Below, piece by piece: positions 34,585 to 43,457 of a stretch of DNA of 64,000 nt. Position 1 is the stretch's first letter. Each line of letters begins with the position of its first letter. The DNA comes from Mucilaginibacter sp. UR6-11 (GTDB lineage Bacteria; Bacteroidota; Bacteroidia; Sphingobacteriales; Sphingobacteriaceae). The position numbers and the translations under genes were made by a program. A model generated the notes under the pieces. The model had not been told where the DNA came from, ran no database searches, and saw only the letters and a list, made by a program, of their open reading frames with translations. The stretch lies in the NCBI RefSeq assembly GCF_020880695.1, contig NZ_JAJIWO010000001.1, positions 558,001 to 622,000 of the forward strand. Reading direction: 5' to 3'.

Positions 34585-35925
34585 CTACTTTTTATTTTTT
34601 TCTTCAAAATCATTTCTTTTGTTATACAGGTCATTCAGCTCTTTTTTTAAGGTATCACTGTCATGCCATACCTTACTTCGACGGTAGGTATAATTGCCCA
34701 GATAGCCCAGGTAAAACACCAGCGCTACAACGGTCAGGTTTCTGTATTTTACAGACCTTATAGCTATATCCAGGTAATAGGAAATCAAAAAAAACACTCC
34801 TATTGACGCGATGTAAGCATATCGGTCGGCCACCACGGCAAATCTGGAAATAGGCACTATGTGCAGAACAACAGCTAGGTGTATCACAAAAAAAATCATG
34901 GCGAATGCAACCCAACGCTTTTTCCAGAAGTCAAAAAGTGCGACAATTATTACTGGTAATAAAAAAGGATAAATCAAAAATCGTGAAGGAACCGGTGCCC
35001 CAACGGGGTTAGGAAATGGATAAATAAAATTCAGCCTGCTGGGTATCAAACATTTGGCAAAATATTCGGTAACAGAGTAACACGCAAAAATTAAATTTTG
35101 ATGAAACGGATAGGTTTTCATTTGTGATAGCATACCTACGCCGTTAGATTTTTGTGACACCAACGTTATATAACAAAAAAACAAGGAGGTGAGGATAAAG
35201 GGTATCTTTTCTAACCAGACAGCCCGGTTTTTGAGGTTTCTTTTTAAAATATAATCAATTAACAGTAAGCAAGCCGGGAACGTTACCGCCTGTTCTTTTG
35301 CGCCAAATGATAAAGCAAACAATAAATAAACCGCTATCAGATAAATCACCTTTTTACTTTTTAAATAGCTGAAATAGGTATTTAGTCCCCATAAATAAAA
35401 AAAACTGTATAACAGAATTTTAGAAGCTGCCATCCAGGCTACCGCTTCAACCAAAAATGGATGTATCGCCATAATAAAGGCGGTAAAAAATGATATCGTC
35501 TGGATAGAACTATCCGTAAAGTTTTTACTGTACGTCAGCAGATTCCTTATAAAAAGATACGTCAGCACAACATTAAGCAAATGGACGATAAGGCTATAGG
35601 TATGAAACCAACCGGGCTCATATACTGACCCCGCAGCTGCATAGAGCAAAGTGTACGAAAGCTGAGCTATGGGAGAATACTGCCCATGATAATATTGTGT
35701 AAATATTTCACGCAGGTTATGCATTGTTAACCCATTTTCTGTATAAAAATTCACCACTACCCATTGGTCGTCCCAATGCATCTGGAACTGGTGAGAAAAT
35801 ACAGGATTATAGGCAAACACTATCGCAGCGGTAAATAACGATATAGATAAAAAAATCCATTGTTTGTTGGTTAGTGATAAATACGACGGTCTTCTTTTAG
35901 TTAGTGATTCTGCTATTGTATTCAT
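34585..35925 (-). CDS. multi-pass membrane protein, GT-C glycosyltransferase-like
   Basis: 446 residues from MNTIAESLTKRRPSY (the earlier ATG at 35967 adds no signal). About 11-12 membrane helices. The first loop, after VFAYNPVFSHQF, contains MHWDDQWVV with acidic residues in the position of the GT-C catalytic Asp, and the rest resembles the membrane half of TMTC/GT39-like proteins (HTYSLIVHLLNVVLTYLFIR; LVEAVAWMAASKILLYSFFY; LSFGAKEQAVTFPACLLLID). No TPR tail is attached. Likely a lipid-linked sugar transferase (family inference). AT-rich compared with neighbours, as is the whole cluster 32.8-36.3 kb. Confidence 0.72.
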   Translation of the reverse strand: MNTIAESLTKRRPSYLSLTNKQWIFLSISLFTAAIVFAYNPVFSHQFQMHWDDQWVVVNFYTENGLTMHNLREIFTQYYHGQYSPIAQLSYTLLYAAAGSVYEPGWFHTYSLIVHLLNVVLTYLFIRNLLTYSKNFTDSSIQTISFFTAFIMAIHPFLVEAVAWMAASKILLYSFFYLWGLNTYFSYLKSKKVIYLIAVYLLFALSFGAKEQAVTFPACLLLIDYILKRNLKNRAVWLEKIPFILTSLFFCYITLVSQKSNGVGMLSQMKTYPFHQNLIFACYSVTEYFAKCLIPSRLNFIYPFPNPVGAPVPSRFLIYPFLLPVIIVALFDFWKKRWVAFAMIFFVIHLAVVLHIVPISRFAVVADRYAYIASIGVFFLISYYLDIAIRSVKYRNLTVVALVFYLGYLGNYTYRRSKVWHDSDTLKKELNDLYNKRNDFEEKNKK

Positions 35926-35965
35926 AATGTGAAAATTTATTGACGTCAAATAATTATAGGCGCAC

Positions 35966-35990
35966 AAAAATTCCTTACCAAAAGGTAAGG
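35966..35990 (-). terminator. terminator after the small HTH gene
   Basis: CCTTACC/GGTAAGG stem with a 4-nt loop, followed on the minus strand by AATTTTTG. Between it and the HTH stop codon lies a repeat of the last codons: TTACTGAACT at 35993-36002 and again at 36009-36018, the second containing the stop. Confidence 0.65.
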
Positions 35991-36008
35991 CATTACTGAA
36001 CTAAGGCT

Positions 36009-36251
36009 TTACTGAACTGTGACACTTTTTCTAAATTGAAAATCAAAAGTTCCGTCTATAGGATAATAATAGGATCTGCGGCTACGGGAGTATCTGATTT
36101 CTGCACCTAACGATTTTAAAATTTCGATGTATTCGAACGCCGTGCGCTCGCTTACATTCATTTTCTTTGCTAGCTCACCAGGAGCCCCGGTTGATTTCCG
36201 CTTGATAAGCCCGTTAAGCTGCTCAAGCCTGTCAAAATAATACTTAGGCAT
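36009..36251 (-). CDS. small helix-turn-helix protein (HTH_11/DeoR-like)
   Basis: 80 residues. DRLEQLNGLIKRKSTGAP then GELAKKMNVSERTAFEYIEIL form the helix-turn-helix and recognition helix, followed by a winged strand pair (AEIRYSRSRRSYYYP). No effector domain, so it may be a DNA-binding switch of its own or a partner of another protein. It is first in the minus-strand run that continues into the GT-C-like gene, propeller and peptide genes; a terminator follows it, so read-through or separate promoters are needed. A role as regulator of this cluster is inference. Confidence 0.78.
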   Translation of the reverse strand: MPKYYFDRLEQLNGLIKRKSTGAPGELAKKMNVSERTAFEYIEILKSLGAEIRYSRSRRSYYYPIDGTFDFQFRKSVTVQ

Positions 36252-36305
36252 GGCTTAGGTTTAAATGATAAAAAAATTCAGGGGCGGTCAATTAATCACT
36301 AAATT

Positions 36306-36366
36306 AAAAACAGTCACTGCAGTTTTTCTGCAGTGACTGTTTTTTTTTTGCAGTGACTGTTTTTCC
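36306..36366. terminator. 17-bp perfect hairpin with an extra third arm
   Basis: Arms 36306-36322 and 36328-36344 pair perfectly over 17 bp around TTTTT and run into a T tract ending at 36349. A third copy of GCAGTGACTGTTTTT follows at 36350-36364, so two alternative hairpins are possible. It occupies the 324-bp gap between the HTH gene and pabC; nothing else recognisable is in that gap. Confidence 0.75.
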
Positions 36367-36575
36367 GGGCTTGTTTACCGCCTGATAGGCTGCTATCAAC
36401 AACACACATTTACTGTTGAAATGTGCCCATAAATTACATACTAATTGGTAAAATCTATTGAGAAGATGAATCGATTTTGATGTGGTTATCTGTAGCTTTT
36501 TAGGTAACCTAAAATTTTCGGGAAGGCCATAAGCGATAAAAAACGGCAATTATTTACTTTAAGTTAAGTTATGGA

Positions 36576-37412
36576 CTATAACTTATTCAACTCGTCCATC
36601 AGCCCCTTGCTTACTTTATTAAAGTAACGTCTTATCCCATACCCCATAACGCACTGGATACCCCGGCTGGCATTGGTTAAAAAAACTTCGTCGGCTTCGT
36701 ACAATATTTCAGGATTGATCTGCGCCTCGGTAACGGGGATATTATTTTTTTTGGCGAGGTTAATGATCACCTGCCGCATTACTCCTTCAACGCACCCCTC
36801 GCTTAAAGCAGGTGTATATAAATGGTTTTGGTACCATATAAATACATTGGCACTGCTGGCCTCACATAAAAATCCGTTTTGATTTAGTAAAAAAACTTCA
36901 TCAAGGTTGTTTTGCGCCTTGTACAATCCCGCCATCACATAAGTAAGCGAGTTGCAGGTTTTTATATTCGACAGATAGTTTGAGGGCTTGGGCAAATCGG
37001 TAAAAATATCAACGATTAAACCTTTCTCATTTAAAAAGTACCTGGGCTCATCGGCCGGAGTAAACTCCAGGCAAAACCCGGCTTTATTTTGCGTCGGCGC
37101 ATAAAAACCTCCCGAGTCACGATAAACAGTTAATCTTAAACGACCGTGTTTTGATTTATTGCGGATGGATAACTGCTCAGCTATCTCTTTCAAAAAGTAA
37201 GCGTCCATTTGCGAGTAGCCGTCAATTTTCAGGGCTTTCATACCACGCTGCAACCGATCGGCATGCATATCTGCAAACTTAAGCTGTCCTTTAAGCATCC
37301 GCATGCTTTCAAACAAACCATCGCCATATTTAAATGACCGGTTTGCTACCGGAAGCAGTTTGCTGTCTGCCGGTAGTATCTCTCCGTTAAAATTGATATA
37401 AAGAAGTGCCAT
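36576..37412 (-). CDS. pabC: aminotransferase class IV, probable aminodeoxychorismate lyase
   Basis: 278 residues from MALLYINFNGEILPA; a TTG two codons earlier is rejected. PLP fold type IV: FKYGDGLFESMRM, lysine in LSNIKTCNSLTYVMA, DEVFLLNQNGFLCEASSANVF, LSEGCVEGVMRQVI and DEVFLTNASRGIQCV. This pattern fits PabC, which makes p-aminobenzoate for folate; a D-amino-acid or branched-chain aminotransferase cannot be fully excluded. PabB is encoded at 48.9 kb in this window, which supports the call. It starts 6 nt after the pseudouridine synthase stop, so the two are an operon. Confidence 0.82.
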   Translation of the reverse strand: MALLYINFNGEILPADSKLLPVANRSFKYGDGLFESMRMLKGQLKFADMHADRLQRGMKALKIDGYSQMDAYFLKEIAEQLSIRNKSKHGRLRLTVYRDSGGFYAPTQNKAGFCLEFTPADEPRYFLNEKGLIVDIFTDLPKPSNYLSNIKTCNSLTYVMAGLYKAQNNLDEVFLLNQNGFLCEASSANVFIWYQNHLYTPALSEGCVEGVMRQVIINLAKKNNIPVTEAQINPEILYEADEVFLTNASRGIQCVMGYGIRRYFNKVSKGLMDELNKL

Positions 37413-37418
37413 GGTCAA

Positions 37419-38474
37419 TTAATCGCTAATTTCACCATTTTGTGTTGCATTCATACCAACATATTTACGCCATTTCTGCAATACATTATCAAAATCCTGT
37501 GGCAGAGGCGCTTCAAAGTGAATATATTTTTTTGTTGACGGATGGGTAAAACCCAGTGTTTGCGCGTGCAGGGCCTGGCGCGGCATCAGCTCAAAACAAT
37601 TCTCAACAAACTGTTTGTACTTGCTAAAAACGGTGCCTTTTAATACTTTATCGCCGCCATAAGTGGCGTCGCTAAATAACGGGTGCCCAATATGCTTCAT
37701 ATGTGCACGGATCTGGTGGGTGCGGCCGGTTTCAAGCTGGCACTCTATCAGGGTAACATAATTCATCCGCTCAAGCACCCGGTAATGCGTTACAGACCAC
37801 TTACCTTTTTCTTCGTCATCATAGATTGACATTACCCGCCTGTCGTTCACGCTGCGGCCTATATAGCCCGTTACCGTTCCGTCCTGCTCCAGATCGCCCC
37901 AAACCAATGCAATGTATTTACGTGTTATGCTATGATCAAAAAATTGGCGTGCCAGGTAAGTCATTGACCGCTCGTTTTTACTGATTAATAACAATCCCGA
38001 AGTATCCTTATCAATCCGGTGCACCAACCCCGGCCGGCCGTCGTTGCCGGGCAATGTTGGCAATTGCTGAAAATGGTAAACCAGCGCGTTTACCAGGGTA
38101 CCCGTATAATTATTGTACCCGGGATGCACCACCATGCCCGCTTCTTTATTTACTACCAGCACATCATCATCCTCATAAACAATGTTTATGGGAAGGTCTT
38201 CCGGATACACTTCAGTATCGCGCGGCGGATGCGGCAGCACCACTGATATCACATCAAGCGGTTTAACCCGGTAGCTGGCCTTTATTACTTTATCATTAAC
38301 CAGCACATTGCCGGCATCTATGGCGTTTTGTATCCGGTTACGCGACGCGTTTTCAACACGGTACATCAAAAACTTATCAATGCGTAAAAGAGACTGGCCT
38401 TTATCAACAACTACCCGCAGGTGTTCATACAGATCCTGTTCATCCTGCTCTATTATATCCGGGTCTTGTATCAT
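37419..38474 (-). CDS. RluA-family 23S rRNA pseudouridine synthase (RluD-like)
   Basis: 351 residues from MIQDPDIIEQDEQDL. An S4 domain comes first (LLRIDKFLMYRVENASRNRIQNAID, GNVLVNDKV), followed by the catalytic domain: VVHPGYNNYTGTLVNAL, GLVHRIDKDTSGLLLI with the catalytic Asp, LVWGDLEQDGTVTGYIGR and LETGRTHQIRAHMKHIGHPL. Like RluD it probably modifies helix 69 of 23S rRNA, although RluC cannot be ruled out. A TATTTTTG box (minus strand, 38487-38480) lies 5 nt before this ATG, which is why the ATG ten codons upstream is rejected. It leads the operon with pabC. Confidence 0.92.
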   Translation of the reverse strand: MIQDPDIIEQDEQDLYEHLRVVVDKGQSLLRIDKFLMYRVENASRNRIQNAIDAGNVLVNDKVIKASYRVKPLDVISVVLPHPPRDTEVYPEDLPINIVYEDDDVLVVNKEAGMVVHPGYNNYTGTLVNALVYHFQQLPTLPGNDGRPGLVHRIDKDTSGLLLISKNERSMTYLARQFFDHSITRKYIALVWGDLEQDGTVTGYIGRSVNDRRVMSIYDDEEKGKWSVTHYRVLERMNYVTLIECQLETGRTHQIRAHMKHIGHPLFSDATYGGDKVLKGTVFSKYKQFVENCFELMPRQALHAQTLGFTHPSTKKYIHFEAPLPQDFDNVLQKWRKYVGMNATQNGEISD

Positions 38475-38479
38475 TGGCG

Positions 38480-38487
38480 CAAAAATA
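38480..38487 (-). promoter_or_regulatory. -7 box TATTTTTG, 5 nt before the RluA-type gene
   Basis: Exact TAnnTTTG match on the minus strand with only CGCCA before the ATG at 38474. Confidence 0.5.
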
Positions 38488-38599
38488 ATTGTTTTTCCAC
38501 TCAATTAATTATTATTAAATAATATAGCTAAATGGTTAGGATATTGATTATTACCAAATAGTTATTACTTTTATGGTCGAAACCTCATTATTAAACTTT

Positions 38600-39664
38600 A
38601 TGAAAAAACTCTACACATTCATTACACTCGTAATTTTAACATCCGCAACCTTTAAGGCAAGCGCGCAGTCTGACAATGGCATATCCGACCTGTTTAAAGG
38701 CTCACCCGGCGATGTAAATAAGTTAATTAACGCTTACAGCAACCCGTTATTTAAAGGCTTTGGCAACAGCTTAAACGGCGGCTGGACCAATACTGCAAAA
38801 ACGCAGAGCCTTTTACATTTTGTAGTCAGGGTGAGCGCTACTGCAAGTATGGTTCCTTCATCTGATAAGACCTTTGATATAAATTCATTAAATTTAGATA
38901 ACATCAAACCTTCAGGTTCATCAATAGCACCAACGTTTGGCGGTGACAAAAACCTGAGCACAGGTATCGTTGTGTCTGATCCAAGTGCACCTAACGACCC
39001 TACCCGTAAGTATAACACCACTTTACCCAAAGGTGTAAGCCAGTATATCCCTGCACCACAAGTCCAGCTGACCATTGGCTTAATAAAAAGCACCGACTTT
39101 ACAGTTAGGTTTATTCCTACCACCAAAATCACTAACGACGTAGGTTCTGTAGGTATGTTTGGCTTTGGCTTAAAACATAACTTTGCTAATGATTTTGGCG
39201 CTAAACACGTATTGCCATTTGACCTTGCCCTGGCCGTAGGGTACACACGCTTAAATTACACTAAACCACTAAGCGTACAACCTGATGCAGGCAGCACTGT
39301 TGGCGGGAACACCGACTTTACAAATCAAAGCCTGGAAGGTCATTTTAGCGGCTGGAATACGCAGATCATTTTGTCTAAAAAATTATTATTCTTTACGCCA
39401 TTTGTTTCTGTTGGTTATTTAAGCAGCAAGACTGATGTTGGCTTAAAAGGCAACTTCCCGTTTGTTACTGGTGTAACCAATACCGGCAAACCTATTTATA
39501 CTTCTTATGCTAACCCAATCTCTATCACTGGTTCGGCGGCAAGTGTAAACGGTGCCCGAGCTGATGTTGGTTTCCAGATGAGCCTCTTCTTCTTTAAATT
39601 ATACGGATCATACAGCTTTGCAGCGTATCAATCAGTTAACGCTGGTATCGGTTTAGGCTTCTAA
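38600..39664 (+). CDS. outer-membrane beta-barrel protein (DUF6588-like)
   Basis: 354 residues from MKKLYTFITLVILTSATF, a signal peptide cut after ASAQ. The mature part has a short conserved lead (PLFKGFGNSLNGGWTNTAKT) and then amphipathic strands with a Gly/Tyr/Phe pattern (FVVRVSATASMVPSS; VQLTIGLIKSTDFTVRFIP; GMFGFGLKHNFANDFG; LPFDLALAVGYTRLNY; SLFFFKLYGSYSFAAYQ). It ends in Phe, as barrels do. I think it belongs to DUF6588, with moderate certainty. The ATG nine codons upstream precedes the signal and is rejected. 8 nt separate it from the next gene, so they are likely co-transcribed. Confidence 0.75.
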   Translation: MKKLYTFITLVILTSATFKASAQSDNGISDLFKGSPGDVNKLINAYSNPLFKGFGNSLNGGWTNTAKTQSLLHFVVRVSATASMVPSSDKTFDINSLNLDNIKPSGSSIAPTFGGDKNLSTGIVVSDPSAPNDPTRKYNTTLPKGVSQYIPAPQVQLTIGLIKSTDFTVRFIPTTKITNDVGSVGMFGFGLKHNFANDFGAKHVLPFDLALAVGYTRLNYTKPLSVQPDAGSTVGGNTDFTNQSLEGHFSGWNTQIILSKKLLFFTPFVSVGYLSSKTDVGLKGNFPFVTGVTNTGKPIYTSYANPISITGSAASVNGARADVGFQMSLFFFKLYGSYSFAAYQSVNAGIGLGF

Positions 39665-39672
39665 TCAGCCTA

Positions 39673-40563
39673 ATGCATCTTGACTTAGAGATATTTAGTC
39701 CCGTTCATCAAATTAAAAACAAATTATTTGATGAGCGGGGCTTATCAGTTTATATCAAACGCGATGACCTGATACATCCTGTCATATCAGGTAATAAATG
39801 GCGTAAGCTTAAATACCTGCTTAAAAAAGCGCAGTTTCAAAATAAAACTCACCTGGTAACTTTTGGCGGTGCATACTCCAACCACCTCCTGGCGACAGCC
39901 GCTGCTGCGGCCAGATTCGGTTTTAAAGCTAGCGGCATTGTCCGGGGCGAGGGGATAACTAACGATACCCTTTTTATGTGCCGCCTGCATGGCATGAATT
40001 TAATATTTACTGACAGAGACAGCTATCGGGAGAAACCAGGCCTGTTTAATAAATATTTTGGTGATGATGACCAGGCTTTTTTTATTGATGAAGGCGGAGC
40101 CTCGCCCGAGGCCGCCCGGGGGTGCAGCGAACTGGTCGACGAACTAACTGTACATTACGATCATATATTTTGCGCCAGCGGCACCGGTACCATGGCTGCC
40201 GGAATAGCTAACGGTCTTACACAGCACAAACTATCAACCCAATTAAACACCATACCTGTATTTAAAAACGGCAGCTTTATAGCCCATGAAATTGATCGTT
40301 TATTAACAGCTCCGGCAAATTACCGGCTGCACACCGATTACCATTTTGGCGGCTACGGAAAGGTGAATGACGACCTGATAGCATTTATCAAACAATTTAT
40401 AGCACAAACCGGCATTTTAATAGATCCTGTCTACACCGGTAAAATGCTTTATGCTGTTTATGACCTCGCCGGTAAAGACTATTTTAAGCCCGGCAGCAAA
40501 ATATTGGCCGTGCATAGCGGCGGTATCTGGGGTTTATTAGGGATGAAAGACAAGTTTATTTAA
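39673..40563 (+). CDS. PLP-dependent D-cysteine desulfhydrase/ACC deaminase family protein
   Basis: 296 residues, fold type II PLP. Motifs: KIKRDDL-like VYIKRDDLIHPVISGNKWRKLKYLL with the PLP lysine, VTFGGAYSNHLLATAAAAARFG, a glycine loop FCASGTGTMAAGIANGL and the late VHSGGIWGLLGM. The family includes D-cysteine desulfhydrase and ACC deaminase; the two are not separable by eye, and the desulfhydrase is more common in this phylum. It probably follows the barrel gene in one transcript, though the pairing has no evident functional logic. Confidence 0.85.
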   Translation: MHLDLEIFSPVHQIKNKLFDERGLSVYIKRDDLIHPVISGNKWRKLKYLLKKAQFQNKTHLVTFGGAYSNHLLATAAAAARFGFKASGIVRGEGITNDTLFMCRLHGMNLIFTDRDSYREKPGLFNKYFGDDDQAFFIDEGGASPEAARGCSELVDELTVHYDHIFCASGTGTMAAGIANGLTQHKLSTQLNTIPVFKNGSFIAHEIDRLLTAPANYRLHTDYHFGGYGKVNDDLIAFIKQFIAQTGILIDPVYTGKMLYAVYDLAGKDYFKPGSKILAVHSGGIWGLLGMKDKFI

Positions 40564-40673
40564 CTGTACCCAAATAAATTTCAGTATAAAATACCGCTTT
40601 AAATAGTTTAAAGTTGGTTTTTACGCTGGCGGTTCAAAAACCGCTTAAATTATCATTTCAGAGGGTTTTTTAG

Positions 40674-40681
40674 TAAATTTG
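40674..40681 (+). promoter_or_regulatory. -7 box TAAATTTG before the lysine transaminase gene
   Basis: Exact TAnnTTTG match 17 nt before the ATG at 40699. A TTTC about 20 bp upstream is the only -33 candidate. Confidence 0.45.
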
Positions 40682-40698
40682 TTAAAAGCTTTTTTATT

Positions 40699-42030
40699 AT
40701 GTATAACCTGTCTGTTGCTCCCGAAAATGTTATCGATTCCTTAAAAAAGCACGTGCTGGCTGATGGGTTCGATCTTACTTTTGACCTGGAAAAAAGTAAC
40801 GGTGTACATATTTATGACTCAAAGAATAAACGTACGCTGCTTGATTTTTTCACCTGCTTTGCGTCGGTTCCGCTGGGTTACAATCATCCTAAGATGCTTA
40901 ATGATGAGGGCTTTAAAAAAAACCTGATGCTGGCTGCATTAACCAATCCCTCAAACTCTGACATCTATACAACCCAATACGCTCAGTTTGTAGAGACATT
41001 TGAAAGAATCGGCATCCCTGCTTACCTTCCGCACGCATTCTTCATTTCGGGTGGTACACTGGCTATTGAGAACGCGCTTAAAACTGCAATGGACTGGAAA
41101 GTACAAAAGAATTTTGCCAGGGGCTATACCACCGAAAAAGGACAAAAAGTACTTCATTTTGAAAATGCTTTTCATGGCAGGTCTGGTTATACTTTAAGCC
41201 TTACCAATACTTTACCCGTTAAAACTAAATGGTATGCCCGGTTTGATTGGCCCCGGGTATCATTCCCGGCGATTAAATTTCCGGAAACTGAAAGCAGCCA
41301 CACAGATCTTTTAAAAAGAGAAGCCCAATCCATAGCAGAAATAAAGAAAGCCTTTGCTGACAACAAAGATGAGATATGCGCCATAATTGTTGAACCCGTA
41401 CAGGCCGAAGGCGGCGATAATCATGCCCGCAAAGAATTTATGGAGCAACTGAGAATACTGGCTGACGAAAATGAAGCGCTTTTGATTTATGACGAGGTGC
41501 AAACAGGTGTGGCTTTAAGCGGCAAATTTTGGTGCCATGAACATTTTGGCGAAAAGGCGCGGCCGGATATTATAGCTTTTGGTAAAAAAATGCAGGTGTG
41601 CGGTATACTGGCAGGCAGGCGCATTGATGAGGTAGAACACAACGTATTTAACGTTTCATCGCGCATCAACTCAACCTGGGGCGGCAGCCTGGTTGATATG
41701 GTACGTGCCTCAAAGATACTGGAGATCATTGAAGAGGATAGCCTGTGCGCAAAAGCAGCAGAAAACGGCCTTTATTTGCAGGAGCAGTTAGCCATTATAG
41801 CTCAAGCCACTCCGGCTATAACCAATATACGCGGCAAGGGCCTGCTTTCGGCATTTGATTTACCGGACAAAATCAAACGTGATACTTTTATACAGGAAGG
41901 CATAAAAAATAATGTCATGTTTTTGGGCTGCGGTAACAGCACTATCCGTTTCAGGCCGGCACTTATTATTGAAAAAAATAATATCGATGAAGGGTTACAT
42001 ATACTTCAAAAAATTGCGGGTAGGCTTTAG
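40699..42030 (+). CDS. lat: L-lysine 6-transaminase
   Basis: 443 residues, PLP fold type I, class III. The start MYNLSVAPENVIDSLKKHVL and DGFDLTFDLEKSNGVHIYD, FASVPLGYNHPKM, FISGGTLAIENALKTAMDWK, HFENAFHGRSGYTLSLTN, EPVQAEGGDNHARKEFM, IYDEVQTGVALSGKFW and IIAFGKKMQVCG (PLP lysine) closely follow lysine epsilon-aminotransferases such as Mycobacterium Rv3290c. It converts lysine plus 2-oxoglutarate to a semialdehyde that cyclises. No dehydrogenase or cephamycin-type gene adjoins, so it probably serves lysine breakdown. Single gene with its own TAAATTTG promoter box. Confidence 0.88.
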   Translation: MYNLSVAPENVIDSLKKHVLADGFDLTFDLEKSNGVHIYDSKNKRTLLDFFTCFASVPLGYNHPKMLNDEGFKKNLMLAALTNPSNSDIYTTQYAQFVETFERIGIPAYLPHAFFISGGTLAIENALKTAMDWKVQKNFARGYTTEKGQKVLHFENAFHGRSGYTLSLTNTLPVKTKWYARFDWPRVSFPAIKFPETESSHTDLLKREAQSIAEIKKAFADNKDEICAIIVEPVQAEGGDNHARKEFMEQLRILADENEALLIYDEVQTGVALSGKFWCHEHFGEKARPDIIAFGKKMQVCGILAGRRIDEVEHNVFNVSSRINSTWGGSLVDMVRASKILEIIEEDSLCAKAAENGLYLQEQLAIIAQATPAITNIRGKGLLSAFDLPDKIKRDTFIQEGIKNNVMFLGCGNSTIRFRPALIIEKNNIDEGLHILQKIAGRL

Positions 42031-42220
42031 CCTGTAGTATTTTCGCTACAACAAACTGTTTTTTTAGCTTGAACCCTCTATTTTTTATAGGTGAAATATA
42101 CTATAATTGTATGTTTGCGTTATATTTAATATATAAATACCTCTGTTAATAAAGCTAATTTCTCTATTTATTACTTTATTAAGTCCACCGAAATAATATT
42201 TACCGTAGCAATAATATGTC

Positions 42221-42673
42221 ATGAGCAAACCGATTGAAAAACTAAAAAAACAGCTGATTGAAATATCAGAAGTTGTTAATGCATTCAGGTCAGAAGCCGT
42301 TCAGGTAAGAGTCGTGGATAAACTGTTAGATGCAATGATCGAGTTTGAAAGAGGAGATCCTGACGGACTTGAATTCTTAATGAAAAAAAACAGCAAACAA
42401 AAATTAGGTGCTGATGCAGGAGACAGTTTAAAAGGCAAGAAAAAACCCGGCGCTACCAAAATACTTAATCAGCTTTTAACAACCGACTTTTTCACGACAG
42501 CACATTCCATATCAGCCATAGCCGAATATTGCAGGGATCAATACAACTCCGATTTTAAGACCTCTGAATTATCAGGCATATTATTAAAGCTTGCCAAAGA
42601 AAACAAGCTTAAGCGCCAAAGAAATGAAGAAAGCAACAGGTTTGAATACGTTGGCGTAAATAGTCTAAGCTGA
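42221..42673 (+). CDS. hypothetical protein with possible winged-helix C-terminus
   Basis: 150 residues, cytoplasmic. Residues 1-60 look helical (IEKLKKQLIEISEVVNAFRS; VRVVDKLLDAMIEFERGDPD). A lysine-rich linker (LKGKKKPGATKILNQLL) leads to a compact tail, TTDFFTTAHSISAIAEYCRD, FKTSELSGILLKLAKENKLK, FEYVG, which reads like a winged-helix module with a final beta strand. I know no named family. It stands alone between two convergent or divergent neighbours, with a 190-bp AT-rich upstream gap lacking other signals. Confidence 0.65.
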   Translation: MSKPIEKLKKQLIEISEVVNAFRSEAVQVRVVDKLLDAMIEFERGDPDGLEFLMKKNSKQKLGADAGDSLKGKKKPGATKILNQLLTTDFFTTAHSISAIAEYCRDQYNSDFKTSELSGILLKLAKENKLKRQRNEESNRFEYVGVNSLS

Positions 42674-42717
42674 TAATATATCAGCCATCTATTCTGGCTG
42701 GAAGATTTGATGGCCTT

Positions 42718-43440
42718 TTATCGCAGATCAAATAAATTATCTACACCTAAAATTCGGCGGGAAGTAAAGCCTTCAGCAAATCTTACGTGGATCGCTTTTC
42801 CAAACTCGCGTGCACGGGCCTCAACTACCGCTATAAACTCGGGCGATGAGATGTAGGTTTGCGGCTCTTCTTCCCACTCGGGATTATAAAATTGCGATCC
42901 GTAGGCAAAAATGCTTTGAACTTTTTTATCCCAATAGTCGGTAACATCAACTACGATATCAGGCTTAATGTAAACATCCTGTATAAAATGAAGTAATAGT
43001 TTGGCACGCCATGGTTCCTGTAAGCTGCCGCCTTCAAAAGTTTCGATCTTTCTTAAACCTGATAAAAAAGCAGAATCGGCAACCAAATTACATGCACGGC
43101 CATGGTCAGGGTGCCGGTCGTGGTAAGCATTGGTAATTATAATTTCGGGTTGATATTTGCGTATTGCTTCAATAACCTTTAACTGATATGGCTTTGTGTT
43201 CTCAAAAAAGCCATCAGGTATGCCCAGGTTCTCCCGTACGGCTAAACCCAATATTTCACCTGCGGCTGCGGCTTCTTTGTCCCGGATCTCGGCCGACCCC
43301 CGTGTACCTAACTCGCCCCGGGTCAAATCAACAATACCAACTTTTTTACCTGAGGCAATGTGCTTTAGTATGGTGCCTCCGCAGCCTAATTCGGCATCGT
43401 CGGGATGCACAGCCAGCACTAATATATCTAATTTAAGCAT
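42718..43440 (-). CDS. bshB1: bacillithiol biosynthesis deacetylase BshB1
   Basis: 240 residues of the LmbE/PIG-L zinc deacetylase fold: LDILVLAVHPDDAELGCGGT with the metal motif, VGIVDLTRGELGTRGS, GIPDGFFENT, ITNAYHDRHPDHGRAC and the C-terminal EGFTSRRILGVDNLFDLR. It removes the acetyl group from GlcNAc-malate in bacillithiol synthesis. bshA and bshC are not in this window. It is the last gene of a run DUF4294-gpx-bshB1 with gaps of 2 and 17 nt. Confidence 0.93.
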   Translation of the reverse strand: MLKLDILVLAVHPDDAELGCGGTILKHIASGKKVGIVDLTRGELGTRGSAEIRDKEAAAAGEILGLAVRENLGIPDGFFENTKPYQLKVIEAIRKYQPEIIITNAYHDRHPDHGRACNLVADSAFLSGLRKIETFEGGSLQEPWRAKLLLHFIQDVYIKPDIVVDVTDYWDKKVQSIFAYGSQFYNPEWEEEPQTYISSPEFIAVVEARAREFGKAIHVRFAEGFTSRRILGVDNLFDLR

Positions 43441-43457
43441 GTTTTTATTAATGAGCG

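Noticed and set aside
36304..36549. Minus-strand 81-residue ORF before the HTH gene
   Set aside because: It contains the hairpin terminator, including its T tract, and the sequence lacks protein-like character.
40630..40647. GGCGGTT-CAAAA-ACCGC hairpin as a terminator of the desulfhydrase gene
   Set aside because: No T run follows, and the nearby TAAATTTG suggests a promoter instead.
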